A DNA stretch of 64,000 nucleotides from UBA668 sp041394605 (GCA_041394605.1 JAWKHX010000010.1:144018-208017); one strand, 5' to 3'. Counted from the stretch's first letter, positions 34,350-46,004 are shown. Made by a program: numbers and translations. The notes: a model not told the origin generated them from the letters alone.

Positions 34350-36827
34350 TCAGGGCACGGGGATCCACACCAGCGCGAGCTGGGTGACCTTCACGTCGGT
34401 GCGCTCCAGCGGCACCGTCATCGGTGTGATCTCCTTGGCCACGGCCATCCACTTGGCGTCGATCGACGTGACGTCGTCGGTCAGCTCCGCTTCCAGCTGC
34501 TCCAGCTCGTGGTGGATCTGCTGGATCTTGTTCTCCTGGGCCTCGACCCGCTCCTTGGCGGCGTCGGACCGGCCGCGCTTGCCGGCCGCCGAGCCGAGCT
34601 TGCCGAGCACGCTGGTGCGCGACCGCTTGCCGCCGAAGATGCTGCCGAGGATCGATCCGGCGGTGGACAGCAGTTCGTCGTTGCGCTTGCCCTTGCGCTC
34701 CGCCTCCAGCACCTCGGCACGGTCCTGCGCCGCCTGCAACTGGCCCTGCAGCGAGGTGGCCTTCGTCTGGTATTTGTCCTTCAGCTTGGCGATCTCCGCG
34801 TCGGCCTTGGCGTCGGCCGCCTGGTAGCAGCGCTGGTAGAAGGCGTCGGCGCCCTCGCCCGGCCGGCTGTACAGCTTGAGCTGGTTGTTGACCTGGATCT
34901 CGATGGTGCGGATGCGGGTGAGGTGGTCCACCAGGTCGCGCTCGACCCGCTTGAAGAAGGTGGCGGTCTTGATGGGTGCGTCGGTGAGCCGGTAGACGGC
35001 CTGGGCGGGGGTGTCCACCCGTAGATCGCGGTCGTCCCAGTCGGCGGCGACGGCCCGGCTGACGTCCACCATCTCACCCAGGGGGAACAGCACGGCCTCG
35101 AACTCCTCGTCGTGCACCAGCCCGGCCTTGGTGTCGTCGAACCGCATCGTCACGCGGGCGACCAGGGAGGCCTCCCACTGGGTGCCCCGCGGGTCGCCGC
35201 CAACCTCGGCCAGCCAGGGGGAGGCGACGTCGGCGAACCGAACCGGAACGCCGGACGCGACCTCCGGCATCACCGGTGTCGAGTGGCTGTCGACGGCGGG
35301 AGCGGGAGCCGGCGAGGGCGCGGGCGTCGGGGCCGCGGCGGGCGCAGCCGGCGGCGCCGGGATGGCCTGGGCGGGTGACGCTGGCAGCACGGGTGCCGCA
35401 GGCGCGTCCGCGGACGCGCCCACCGCCGGGACCCCGGGCGCGGCCACCCCCTTCTGGGCGGCCATCAGCGTGGCGATCTGGTCGCGCGTCAGCGGGCCGC
35501 GCAGGTAGCTCATCGCCCAGCGGGTGGTGAACACCTCCGGCTTGTCCTTGCCCGCCCGGCGCAGCACGAACTCCCGCTTGCCGAGGCCGCTGATCGTGTC
35601 GCCCACGGCCCCCACGTCCACGCCGCCGGTGGCCGCGCTCATCCCGTCCAGCAGGCGCTGCTTGTCCCGGTCGGTCTGGAGCCGGCCGATCATCCACGTG
35701 CCGGCGTTGGAGAGGGCCTTGTAGTCCACGTCCACCGGGTTCTGGGTGCTGAGCACCACGCCCACGCCGAAGGCCCGTGCCTGCTTCATCAGAGTCATGA
35801 TCGGCTTCTTCGTGGGCGGCGCGGCCGTGGGTGGCAGGTAGCCGGCCACCTCGTCCATGTACAGCAGCGCGCGCAGGTCGGTGGTGCCGCTCTGGCCGCG
35901 CATCCAGGTGACCAGCTTGGACAGCACCAGCGTGGTGACGAACTGGCGCTCCTGGTCGCTGAGGTGGGCGGTGGTGACGATGGCGCAGCGGGGGCCGCCG
36001 TCCGGTGTGCGCAACATGGCGCCGATGTCCAGCGGGGTCCCCAGCATCCATGCCCCGAACGACGGCGAGGCGAGCAGCCCGTTCAGCCTCATGGCGAACG
36101 CCTGGCGCTCCTTCGGCGGGAAGAACTGGTCCAGTTCGAACACGCCCAGCTTGCGGATCGGCGGGTTCATCACCATGCCGACCAGCGTCGGCAGGTCCAG
36201 GTTGCGGCCGGCTTCCCACTCGTGGTGGATGAGGTTGCTGAGGAGGATGTGCTCCCGGCTGGACAGCGGGTCGGCGTCGATGCCGACCAGGCTGAGCAGG
36301 CCGCTGACGAAGCCCTCGATCTCGTCGCCCGTGGCCTCCGGGTCGGCGCCAGCGGGCGGGGCGGTGAGCGAGCCGACGATGTTCAGGCCGACGCCGCCGT
36401 TGGACCCGGGCGTGTAGATGGTGAAGTCGGTGGCGGCGCGCAGGGCGGCGATGCGGTCCGGGCCGATGCCCCAACCGGCGAGCCCCTTGGTCCACAGTTC
36501 CGCCTGGGCGGCCGCGAACTCGGGGACGGTCTGGCCGTTCTTCGTGGCGTCGCCCTCGTTCACCCACGGCTCGAAGTCCGCCGGGGCGAGGGCCGGGAAC
36601 GTGAGGCACAGGTTGGTGAGGTCGCCCTTCGGGTCGATCAGGAGGGTCGGCACGCCGGCATTGAGGGCCTCCTCGATGAGCACGATCCCGAGGCCGGTCT
36701 TGCCGGACCCGGTCATGCCGACGATGACCCCGTGGGTGGTGAAGTCGCCGCTGGGCAGCGCCACGTTGGTGTCCGTGCGCTGGTGTGCAGCCGCGTCGAT
36801 CAGCCCGCCGAGGAAGAGATCAGCCAT
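34350..36827 (-). CDS. HerA/VirB4-like ATPase (DUF853 type) with C-terminal coiled-coil
   Basis: 825 residues. N-terminal P-loop GMTGSGKTGL (37-46), then a hexameric-motor type ATPase with LLYMDEVAGYLPP (Walker B region, about 318), the VVLSTQNPVDVDYKALSNAGTWMIGRLQTD motif with the arginine finger-like region. A Pro/Ala-rich linker (about 505-550, alternating PA/AP runs) leads to a C-terminal part rich in charged coiled-coil helices (about 680-790, KAKLKD..., LEAERKGKRND, ERVEAQENKIQQIHHELEQLEAEL). DUF853-type proteins are AAA+/HerA-family translocases thought to move DNA. ATG 36827 is chosen because a TAACGT -10 lies seven bases upstream. Partner nuclease (NurA) is not linked. Confidence 0.88.
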   Translation of the reverse strand: MADLFLGGLIDAAAHQRTDTNVALPSGDFTTHGVIVGMTGSGKTGLGIVLIEEALNAGVPTLLIDPKGDLTNLCLTFPALAPADFEPWVNEGDATKNGQTVPEFAAAQAELWTKGLAGWGIGPDRIAALRAATDFTIYTPGSNGGVGLNIVGSLTAPPAGADPEATGDEIEGFVSGLLSLVGIDADPLSSREHILLSNLIHHEWEAGRNLDLPTLVGMVMNPPIRKLGVFELDQFFPPKERQAFAMRLNGLLASPSFGAWMLGTPLDIGAMLRTPDGGPRCAIVTTAHLSDQERQFVTTLVLSKLVTWMRGQSGTTDLRALLYMDEVAGYLPPTAAPPTKKPIMTLMKQARAFGVGVVLSTQNPVDVDYKALSNAGTWMIGRLQTDRDKQRLLDGMSAATGGVDVGAVGDTISGLGKREFVLRRAGKDKPEVFTTRWAMSYLRGPLTRDQIATLMAAQKGVAAPGVPAVGASADAPAAPVLPASPAQAIPAPPAAPAAAPTPAPSPAPAPAVDSHSTPVMPEVASGVPVRFADVASPWLAEVGGDPRGTQWEASLVARVTMRFDDTKAGLVHDEEFEAVLFPLGEMVDVSRAVAADWDDRDLRVDTPAQAVYRLTDAPIKTATFFKRVERDLVDHLTRIRTIEIQVNNQLKLYSRPGEGADAFYQRCYQAADAKADAEIAKLKDKYQTKATSLQGQLQAAQDRAEVLEAERKGKRNDELLSTAGSILGSIFGGKRSRTSVLGKLGSAAGKRGRSDAAKERVEAQENKIQQIHHELEQLEAELTDDVTSIDAKWMAVAKEITPMTVPLERTDVKVTQLALVWIPVP

Positions 36828-36941
36828 GCCGGCGACGTTAGTGGAGCGACCCACCGGCCCGCCTCCGGCTGGGTACTCGCCGGCAGCAACTGAGTACATG
36901 CTGCTCAGGCGGCAGTGGCCACACGGCCGGATGATCGGGAC

Positions 36942-37982
36942 ATGAAGAGAATGCTGTGGTCGATCCTGTTGGTGTGTGGCGTGGGCGTGGGCGTCCTCGC
37001 CGGACCAGTGGCGGCGGCGCCGCCGCCGGACATCGAAGTCCACCAAGGCGACGTGTCCCGTGTGAACATCCCCAACGGCGGGTCGTTCGCCATGGGGCAG
37101 ACGGTGGTGGGCGCGCCGTTCATCCAGTACTTCGTGGTGGGCAATACCTCGGGCACCGACGACCTGCACATCACTTCGGTGACCGCGCCCGCCGGCTTCA
37201 CCATCACGCACGCGCCGCCGGCGACCATCCACGGCGGCGCCGCCCATGGGCTGAACCTGCGGTGTGACGCCGCAGCGGCGGGTAGCTACTCGGGCAATGT
37301 GGTGATCGTCAGCGACGACCCGGACGAGAGCCCGTTCGAGGTCGCGGTCAGCTGCACCGTCAACGCGTCCGGCTCGGCGCCGACGATGCGCCTGGTGAAC
37401 ACGGGTGATTCGACGGCACTCGCCGACGGCGGCACCCTGGTGATCCCTGCCGGCGCCGTCCGCTCGATCCGCATCTACAACGACGAAGGCGGTGATGCGC
37501 CGCTGGTGCTGTCCACCCCGGTCCTCGCACCGTCCGGGCCGTCCATCGGGGGTTACGTCGTCGACGACGTGGTCGCCGTCGGCGGGATGTCCATGTACTT
37601 CAACATCCGCTGCTCCACCACCGTGTCCAGCAGCGGCACCCCGGTCACCGGCACGTTCCAGGTCTCGATCGCCAACAACACCGTGGGCAGCACGAACCCG
37701 TACACGTTCACGCTGATCTGTGGTGAGGCGGTGCCCGTGACGGACCCCCCGGTCACCGATCCGCAGGGAACGAACCCGCCGGCCACCGTCCCGCCCGGCA
37801 CCGACGGGTCCGGTGGGGCCGGCTCCGGGGGAGCGACCACCCCCCGGGGCCTGCCCGCCACCGGGACGGCATCGCCGCTGCTGGCGTGGGTGGCCATGGG
37901 TGCTGTGGTGGCAGGCGCCGGGCTGGTGCGGGTGCCGGCGAGGGCCCGGCGCAAGGATCGGCGCAGGGTCAGCGGAACGTGA
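36942..37982 (+). CDS. LPXTG-anchored cell-surface protein
   Basis: 346-residue surface protein. A signal peptide (KRMLWSILLVCGVGVGVLAGPVAAAP), two Ig-like or DUF11-like beta domains each with a pair of cysteines (for example NLRCDAAAAG...VAVSC and NIRCSTTVSS...TLICG), a Pro/Thr linker (VTDPPVTDPQGTNPPATVPPGT), and a C-terminal sorting signal: LPATG (304-308), a hydrophobic helix and a basic tail (RARRKDRRR). A sortase would cut between T and G and link it to the wall. The only sortase in this window is at 21.2 kb. ATG 36942 is the signal-peptide start. Its end overlaps the ArsR-type regulator gene by 14 bases tail to tail. Confidence 0.85.
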   Translation: MKRMLWSILLVCGVGVGVLAGPVAAAPPPDIEVHQGDVSRVNIPNGGSFAMGQTVVGAPFIQYFVVGNTSGTDDLHITSVTAPAGFTITHAPPATIHGGAAHGLNLRCDAAAAGSYSGNVVIVSDDPDESPFEVAVSCTVNASGSAPTMRLVNTGDSTALADGGTLVIPAGAVRSIRIYNDEGGDAPLVLSTPVLAPSGPSIGGYVVDDVVAVGGMSMYFNIRCSTTVSSSGTPVTGTFQVSIANNTVGSTNPYTFTLICGEAVPVTDPPVTDPQGTNPPATVPPGTDGSGGAGSGGATTPRGLPATGTASPLLAWVAMGAVVAGAGLVRVPARARRKDRRRVSGT

Positions 37983-38607
37983 CGCGGTAGGTGCAGCGCT
38001 GGCCGCCGTCCAGCAGGTGCTGGTGGCGCTCGACGTCGGCGTCGGGGCCCAGCGCCTGCTCGAACAGGGTCAACTCGGCGTCGCAGAGGGTGCCGCACGA
38101 GTCGGCCGCACCGCGGATGGGGCAATGGTGCTCCACCAGGTCGGTGTGGCCCTCGCCGTCCACGGCCTCGGCCAGATAGCCCTCCGCATTGCGCAGTTCG
38201 GCCAGGCGGCGCACCCGGTCGGCCCCGCCGGGGGTGCCGTCCAGTGCCGCCCGGTAGTGGGCCACCTGCCGCTCCGCCCGGGCCCGCACCACCCGGTCCA
38301 GCGCCTCCTCGCCGAGCGCGTCGCGGATGGACTCGATGAGGTCCACGGTGAGATCGGCGTGACGATCAGCGAACAGCGGAGTGGCAGCACCGGTGAGCCG
38401 CCAGTGCACCGGCGGGCGCCCGCGCCCGGCCGCTGGAGCGACCGTGCGCTCCACCAGGTCGGCGGCCTCCAACGCCTCGAGGTGCTGACGGACGGCGGTG
38501 TCGGTGAGCCCGAACTCGGCGGCAAGCTCCGGCGCGGTCGCGGTGTCGGCTCGCTTCAACCGCTCGATGATGCGCCGTTTGGCGCCCGAGAGGTCGGCGA
38601 CGGGCAT
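37969..38607 (-). CDS. ArsR/SufR-like winged-helix regulator with cysteine-rich C-terminus
   Basis: 212 residues. N-terminal HTH (about 8-60: LSGAKRRIIERLKRADTATAPELAAEFGLTDTAVRQHLEALEAADLV, with recognition helix TDTAVRQHLEAL), then an effector region with C162, C171, C175 and C205 in HHCPIRGAADSCGTLCDAEL, a layout like SufR, whose three or four cysteines hold a 4Fe-4S cluster and which represses the suf genes. ATG 38607 follows a TAGGCT -10 by seven bases. It is divergent from the PLP lyase at 38695, with two inverted repeats between, so it likely regulates that gene and itself. Confidence 0.83.
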   Translation of the reverse strand: MPVADLSGAKRRIIERLKRADTATAPELAAEFGLTDTAVRQHLEALEAADLVERTVAPAAGRGRPPVHWRLTGAATPLFADRHADLTVDLIESIRDALGEEALDRVVRARAERQVAHYRAALDGTPGGADRVRRLAELRNAEGYLAEAVDGEGHTDLVEHHCPIRGAADSCGTLCDAELTLFEQALGPDADVERHQHLLDGGQRCTYRVTFR

Positions 38608-38623
38608 GAACGCGAGCCTACCC

Positions 38624-38648
38624 ATTTCCCAAGCCAGGGTTGGGAAAA
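38624..38648. promoter_or_regulatory. Inverted repeat ATTTCCCAA-N7-TTGGGAAAA, candidate operator
   Basis: Eight of nine positions match between arms (the left arm as ATTTCCCAA and the right as TTGGGAAAA). It lies between the regulator's promoter and the PLP lyase. Size and spacing fit a dimeric winged-helix regulator. Confidence 0.55.
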
Positions 38649-38675
38649 TGGTGGTCTCGCGCGAACTGCCCACGG

Positions 38676-38694
38676 GGTTGACAAAATGTCAACC
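38676..38694. promoter_or_regulatory. Perfect 8-bp palindrome directly before the PLP lyase start
   Basis: GGTTGACAAAATGTCAACC has perfect 8-base arms with AAA in the middle and ends at the base before ATG 38695. It contains TTGACA. It could be a repressor site that blocks transcript start or, as RNA, a hairpin near the start codon. Confidence 0.55.
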
Positions 38695-40239
<1,545 letters not shown>

Positions 40240-40262
40240 GGCAGAGGCGGATCGACGTCGTG

Positions 40263-41584
<1,322 letters not shown>

Positions 41585-41599
41585 CGCAAGACTGGGGCG

Positions 41600-43222
41600 A
41601 TGGTGAACACGCCGCTGACCATCTCGCACTACGTTCCGGACGGCTCAGGCCCGCCGTTGCGGCCGGACATCACGGTGGGCGAGCGCCTGCGCCAGGTGGT
41701 CGCCGAGGTGCCGGATCGCACGGCGATGGTGGAGGGCATCCACACCGGCGGCCGGCGGTGGACCTACGCCGAACTGCTGGCCGACGCCGAGCGCTGCGCC
41801 CACATGCTGCTGGACCACTTCACGCCGGGCGAGCGGGTGGGCGTGTGGGCGCACAACCTGCCCGAGTGGGTCATCCTCGAGTACGGCGCGGCGCTGGCGG
41901 GCATCACCCTCGTCACCCTCAACCCCAGCCTGCAGCGCAACGAGGCCGCGTACGTGCTCGGGCAGTCCCGCTCCAGCGGTGTGTTCGTGGTGCCCGAGGT
42001 TCGCGGCAACCCGGTGGCCCAACTGGCGCAGGACATCCAGCCCGACCTGCCCGACCTGCGCCACATCCTCCGCCTGGACCGGATGGGCGACCTGATGGCC
42101 GCCGCAGGCACCCACGCCCTGCCCACCGTGGGGCCGGACGACCCGGTGCAGGTGCAGTACACCAGCGGCACCACCGGGTTCCCGAAGGGGGTCGTGCTGC
42201 GCCACCGTGGCGTGGTGAACAACGCGATGGTGTGGGCCGACCGCGTGGAGGTGCCGGACGGCGCGTCGTGGATCTGCCCGATGCCCCTGTTCCACACCGG
42301 CGGCTGCGTGATGGCCGTGCTCGGTTCACTGGACCGCCGGGCCACGATGGTGCTGATGCCGATGTTCGAGCCCGGCCTGTTCCTCGAACTGCTGGAGCGT
42401 GAGCGCGGCCAGATGGCCGGCGCAGTGCCCACCATGCTGATCGCCGCGATGGAGCACCCCGACTTCGCCACCCGCGACCTGTCATCGTGGACGTCGGTGG
42501 TGTCCGGTGGCGCGCAGGTGCCCGAAGCGCTGGTCCGCAAGATCGAGTCCACGCTCGGCGTGAACTTCACCATCGTCTACGGCCAGACCGAATGCTCGCC
42601 CGTGCTCACCAACACCTTCCCGTCCGACACGGCGGAGGACAAGGGGCTCACCGTCGGCCCGCCCGTACCGCATACCGAGGTGAAGATCGTCGACCCGGCA
42701 ACGCTGGAGACCGTGCCGGTCGGCGAGCAGGGCGAACTGTGGGCCAGGGGCTACTTCACGATGATCGAGTACTTCGAGAAGCCGAGGGAGACCGGCGAGA
42801 CGTTGGTGGACGGCTGGGTGCGCACGGGCGACCTGGCCACCATGGACGAGCGCGGCTACTGCCGGATCGTCGGCCGGCTGAAGGACATGATCATCCGTGG
42901 CGGCGAGAACCTGTTCCCGGTGGAGATCGAGGAGGTGCTGATGCGCCACCCAGCCGTGGCCGAGGTGGCCGTGGTCGGCCTTCCGGATGAGCGGTGGGGT
43001 GAGGTGGTGGCCGCCTTCGTCCGCTTCCTCGACGGTGCCGAGCGGCCCTCGGTCAACGAGCTCCGCAGCCACCTGCGCAGTGAACTGTCCCCGCAGAAGA
43101 CACCCACCCGCTGGTTCGCCGTGGACGCCTTCCCGCTCACCGGGTCGGGCAAGGTGCAGAAGTTCGCCATCCGCTCGGCCTGGGAGGCCGGCGAGTACGA
43201 AGGGCACGAGCTCACGGCATGA
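41600..43222 (+). CDS. Acyl-CoA ligase (AMP-forming)
   Basis: 540-residue ANL-superfamily ligase. P-loop YTSGTTGFPKG (187-197), IVYGQTECSP (adenylate loop), a GELWARGYFTMIEYFEK motif, the hinge TGDLATMDERGYCRIVGRLKDMIIRGGENLFPVEIEE and the catalytic lysine in GSGKVQKFAIR. It activates a carboxylic acid with ATP, then forms the CoA thioester. Sequence resembles medium- or long-chain fatty acid or related acid ligases. ATG 41600; the overlap ATGA with the next gene shows coupling. Confidence 0.93.
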   Translation: MVNTPLTISHYVPDGSGPPLRPDITVGERLRQVVAEVPDRTAMVEGIHTGGRRWTYAELLADAERCAHMLLDHFTPGERVGVWAHNLPEWVILEYGAALAGITLVTLNPSLQRNEAAYVLGQSRSSGVFVVPEVRGNPVAQLAQDIQPDLPDLRHILRLDRMGDLMAAAGTHALPTVGPDDPVQVQYTSGTTGFPKGVVLRHRGVVNNAMVWADRVEVPDGASWICPMPLFHTGGCVMAVLGSLDRRATMVLMPMFEPGLFLELLERERGQMAGAVPTMLIAAMEHPDFATRDLSSWTSVVSGGAQVPEALVRKIESTLGVNFTIVYGQTECSPVLTNTFPSDTAEDKGLTVGPPVPHTEVKIVDPATLETVPVGEQGELWARGYFTMIEYFEKPRETGETLVDGWVRTGDLATMDERGYCRIVGRLKDMIIRGGENLFPVEIEEVLMRHPAVAEVAVVGLPDERWGEVVAAFVRFLDGAERPSVNELRSHLRSELSPQKTPTRWFAVDAFPLTGSGKVQKFAIRSAWEAGEYEGHELTA

Positions 43223-43644
43223 ACACATCGCGGGACGGGCGCAAGCCGCCCGGGATGAGCTGGGAAGGCTGGGTGGATCAGCAGATCCGCGAAGGCATGG
43301 AGCGCGGCGAGTTCGAGAACTTGCCCGGCAAGGGCAAGCCACAGACCGGCCTGTCGGAGTTCCGCGACGAGGACTGGTGGGTGAAGGCCAAGATGCGGGC
43401 CGAGCGGCTGAGCTACCTGCCGCCCACGCTGAGGATCCGAAAAGAGGTGGAGGAAGCCCGCCAGGCGATGGCTGCCACCGCCACGGAGAACGTGGTGCGG
43501 GCGATCCTGGCGGACATCAACGCCAAGATCCGCGACATCAACCGCCGCGGCGCGGCCGGCCCGCCGAGCACCCAGATGCCGCTGGACGAGGAGGCCGAGG
43601 TGGCCCGGTGGCGCGCCGCCCGCGCCGCCATCTCACCGGAGTGA
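43219..43644 (+). CDS. DUF1992 (DnaJ homologue C28-like) protein
   Basis: 141-residue protein. WEGWVDQQIREGMERGEFENLPGKGKPQ is the diagnostic DUF1992 motif (as in DNAJC28), followed by LPPTLRIRKEVEEARQ. Highly charged and helical; the function is unknown. ATG 43219 overlaps the ligase stop (ATGA). Tail-to-tail overlap of 12 bases with the DUF1697 gene. Confidence 0.9.
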   Translation: MNTSRDGRKPPGMSWEGWVDQQIREGMERGEFENLPGKGKPQTGLSEFRDEDWWVKAKMRAERLSYLPPTLRIRKEVEEARQAMAATATENVVRAILADINAKIRDINRRGAAGPPSTQMPLDEEAEVARWRAARAAISPE

Positions 43645-44175
43645 CGCAGCCTTCTCTGCCACCGCCTCCACCACGTTCCACGCCCGGCTGGTGGCCGGCA
43701 CCTTCCAGCGCCGCTCGATCCAGCCGTTGAACCCGCCGTCCATCCGCCCACCGCGGGGGAACGCGAAGCACAGCACCGAATTGTCCTGGTGGCGTACGTG
43801 CACGCCGTGGTTGTCGACGAGTTCGGAGAGGTCCGGGTCGGCCGCCGGGCGACGCAGGAATGTGGCTTCGAACTGCCACGCCTCGCCGTCGAGGCCATCG
43901 AACGGGGTGCGCGCCACCAGCGCTGCGAGCTCGGCAGGCGTGCGCAGCATGACGTCGGCGTTGCGCATCCCCGTGGCCTCGAGGCGGTCCTGGATCGTGG
44001 TCGCCAGCGGCTCGGGGTCGGTGTCGGCGGTGAAGAACATGTTCCCCGTCTGCAGGTGCCAGGTGACGTCCGCGCAGCCGACCTCGGTCATCATCGCCGC
44101 CAGGTCCGCCATCCGCACCCGGTTGTGCGGCGACCCGTTGATCGCCCGGATGAATGCCACCCACTGCTGTCCCAT
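43633..44175 (-). CDS. DUF1697-family protein
   Basis: 180 residues of DUF1697: start QQWVAFIRAINGSPHNRVRMADLAAMMTEVGCADVTWHLQTGNMFFTAD, a diagnostic block with the R-x-I-N-G-S/V and Q-T-G-N elements, then LVARTPFDGLDGEAWQFEATFLR and the C-terminal ERRWKVPATSRAWNVVEAV. The function is unknown. ATG 44175 gives the usual start. Divergent from the choline-sulfatase gene; the first REP-like palindrome lies between. Confidence 0.92.
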   Translation of the reverse strand: MGQQWVAFIRAINGSPHNRVRMADLAAMMTEVGCADVTWHLQTGNMFFTADTDPEPLATTIQDRLEATGMRNADVMLRTPAELAALVARTPFDGLDGEAWQFEATFLRRPAADPDLSELVDNHGVHVRHQDNSVLCFAFPRGGRMDGGFNGWIERRWKVPATSRAWNVVEAVAEKAASLR

Positions 44176-44219
44176 CCCCCCAGCCCACCACATTCCCACC
44201 CCGGCCCACCCCCACCCCT

Positions 44220-44274
44220 CGAACTTGTCGCGGCCTGACCACGGGATTGCCCGGTCAGGGCCGCGACAAGTTCG
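44220..44274. repeat. REP-like palindromic element, copy 1
   Basis: Arms CGAACTTGTCGCGG... and its complement ...CCGCGACAAGTTCG, extended to about 21 bases with one bulge, flank a loop ACGGGATTGCCC. Copy 2 at 45863 shares the arms. It lies in a divergent promoter region, so it cannot be just a terminator. Confidence 0.75.
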
Positions 44275-44308
44275 GGCGGGGGAGCGGAAGTGCTGGCACA
44301 ATCGGCGG

Positions 44309-45820
44309 GTGAACCGCGCCCGCCCGAACATCCTCGTCGTGATGTACGACCAGCTGAACCCGGCCATGCTCGGGACGTACGGGGGGCCGGCGCTGGCGCC
44401 CACCATCGACCGGCTGGCAGCGGAGGGTGTGGTGTTCGACGCCGCCTACACCAACAGCCCATTGTGCACCCCGGCCCGCTACTGCATGATGACCGGCCAA
44501 CTGCCCTCGGCCACCCGTGGGTACGACAACGCTGCGTACCTGGCCAGCACCATCCCGACGTTCGCCCACCACCTGCGCCGAGGGGGTTACCGCACGGTGC
44601 TGAGCGGGAAGATGCACTTCGTGGGGCCGGACCAGTTGCACGGCTTCGAGGAGCGCCGCACGACCGACATCTACCCCGCGGACTTCGGCTGGACGCCGGA
44701 CTGGACGAACCCGGGCGAGCGGATCGACTGGTGGTATCACAACATGGACAGCGTCACCGGCGCCGGCGTCGCCGAGGTCACCAACCAGCTGCTGTTCGAC
44801 GACGAGGTCGGCCATCATGCCGTCCGTGCCCTGCACGACCTGGCCCGCGCCGACGACGCCCGCCCGTGGCTGCTGGTGGCCAGCTTCACCCACCCCCACG
44901 ACCCGTACGTCACCCGCCAGGAGCACTGGGACCGCTACGACGGCATCGACATCCCCATGCCCGTGGTGCGCGAGGGCGACGTGACCGACGACCCGCACTC
45001 GGCCCGCATCCGCGCAGCCTGCGATGCGGCCCGCAGCACGATCACCGACGACGACGTGCGCCGGGCCCGCCGGGCCTACCTCGGCAACATCAGCTATGTG
45101 GACGACTGGACCGCCCGTCTCGTGGCAACGCTGAACGCCCTCGGCCAAGCGGACGACACGGTGATCGTGCTGTGCGGCGACCACGGCGACATGCTCGGTG
45201 AGCGCGGCCTCTGGTACAAGATGAGCTTCTTCGAGGGCTCGTGCCGCATCCCGCTGGTGGTGCATTCACCGGGCCGGTTCGGCGCCCGGCGGGTGGCCGC
45301 GCCGGTGTCGCTCGTCGACGTGCTGCCCACGCTGGTGGACCTCTCCGGCGGCGATCCTGCAGCGGGGGTCGACGCGCTGGCCGGCAACTCGCTGGTGCCA
45401 CTGTGCGAGGGGAGCGACGAGGCCCGCACCGTCGTCGGCGAGTACATGGCCGAAGGGTCGGCGGCCCCGATCGTGATGATCCGCCGCGGCACGCTGAAGT
45501 TCGTCCACTGCCCGCTGGACCCCGATCAGCTGTACGACCTGGCCGCCGACCCCGACGAGCGGGTGAACCTGGCCGGCGTCGCGGCCCACGCTGCCGCCGT
45601 GGCGGCATTCCGTGCCGAGGTGGCCGCCCGGTGGGACCTGGACCGGATCACCACCGAGGTCACCGTCGACCAGGCCCGCCGCCGCTTCGTTCAGGCCGCG
45701 TTGCGCGAGGGCGCCTACACCGGCTGGGAGTACACCCCGCCGCGCGACGGGACCCACGAGTACATGCGCAACCACCTCGACCTGAACGACGTCGAGCGCC
45801 GCGCCCGCTGGCCCCGCTGA
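44309..45820 (+). CDS. betC: Choline-sulfatase
   Basis: 503-residue type I sulfatase. Formylglycine site C53-TPAR (SPLCTPARYCM), metal ligands near D14 (MYDQ) and in CGDHGDMLGERG, and HPHDPYVTR. The C-terminal tail RITTEVTVDQARRRFVQAALREGAYTGWEYTPPRDGTHEYMRNHLDLNDVERRARWP matches the choline-sulfatase C-terminal domain (Q-RRR-V and the DL-ERRARYP end), which distinguishes BetC from other sulfatases. It releases choline and sulfate from choline-O-sulfate. GTG 44309 follows a CACAAT hexamer by six bases. It is bounded on both sides by the REP-like palindromes. Confidence 0.9.
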   Translation: MNRARPNILVVMYDQLNPAMLGTYGGPALAPTIDRLAAEGVVFDAAYTNSPLCTPARYCMMTGQLPSATRGYDNAAYLASTIPTFAHHLRRGGYRTVLSGKMHFVGPDQLHGFEERRTTDIYPADFGWTPDWTNPGERIDWWYHNMDSVTGAGVAEVTNQLLFDDEVGHHAVRALHDLARADDARPWLLVASFTHPHDPYVTRQEHWDRYDGIDIPMPVVREGDVTDDPHSARIRAACDAARSTITDDDVRRARRAYLGNISYVDDWTARLVATLNALGQADDTVIVLCGDHGDMLGERGLWYKMSFFEGSCRIPLVVHSPGRFGARRVAAPVSLVDVLPTLVDLSGGDPAAGVDALAGNSLVPLCEGSDEARTVVGEYMAEGSAAPIVMIRRGTLKFVHCPLDPDQLYDLAADPDERVNLAGVAAHAAAVAAFRAEVAARWDLDRITTEVTVDQARRRFVQAALREGAYTGWEYTPPRDGTHEYMRNHLDLNDVERRARWPR

Positions 45821-45862
45821 CCCTGCGCGCCCCCGCTGACCCCGCTGACCCCTGATTCCCGC

Positions 45863-45917
45863 CGAACTTGTCGCGGGCCTGACCGGGGAATTCCGAGGTC
45901 GGGCCGCGACAAGTTCG
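45863..45917. repeat. REP-like palindromic element, copy 2
   Basis: The arms CGAACTTGTCGCGGG-CCTGACC and GGTCGGGCCGCGAC-AAGTTCG flank GGGGAATTCCGA. They match copy 1 at 44220 in the outer 14 bases on both sides. Confidence 0.75.
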
Positions 45918-45990
45918 GGGTGGGGGAGGGGCGGCGGGGTCGGGGGAGGGGAAGGGGGTCGGGGGAGGGGAAGGGGGATCGGGGGAGGGC
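45918..45990. repeat. G-rich tandem repeat upstream of the helicase
   Basis: A TCGGGGGAGGGGAAGG-type unit repeats at 45940, 45959 and 45979 (19-20 base period, about 2.6 copies), preceded by further G-runs. Many runs of four or five G's on the coding strand could form a G-quadruplex. Confidence 0.65.
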
Positions 45991-46004
45991 AGACTGGGCG
46001 GGTC

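Noticed and set aside
44220..45917. CRISPR-like or inverted-repeat transposon ends
   Set aside because: Only two copies, each itself palindromic and 1.6 kb apart, with no transposase between them and no spacer array.
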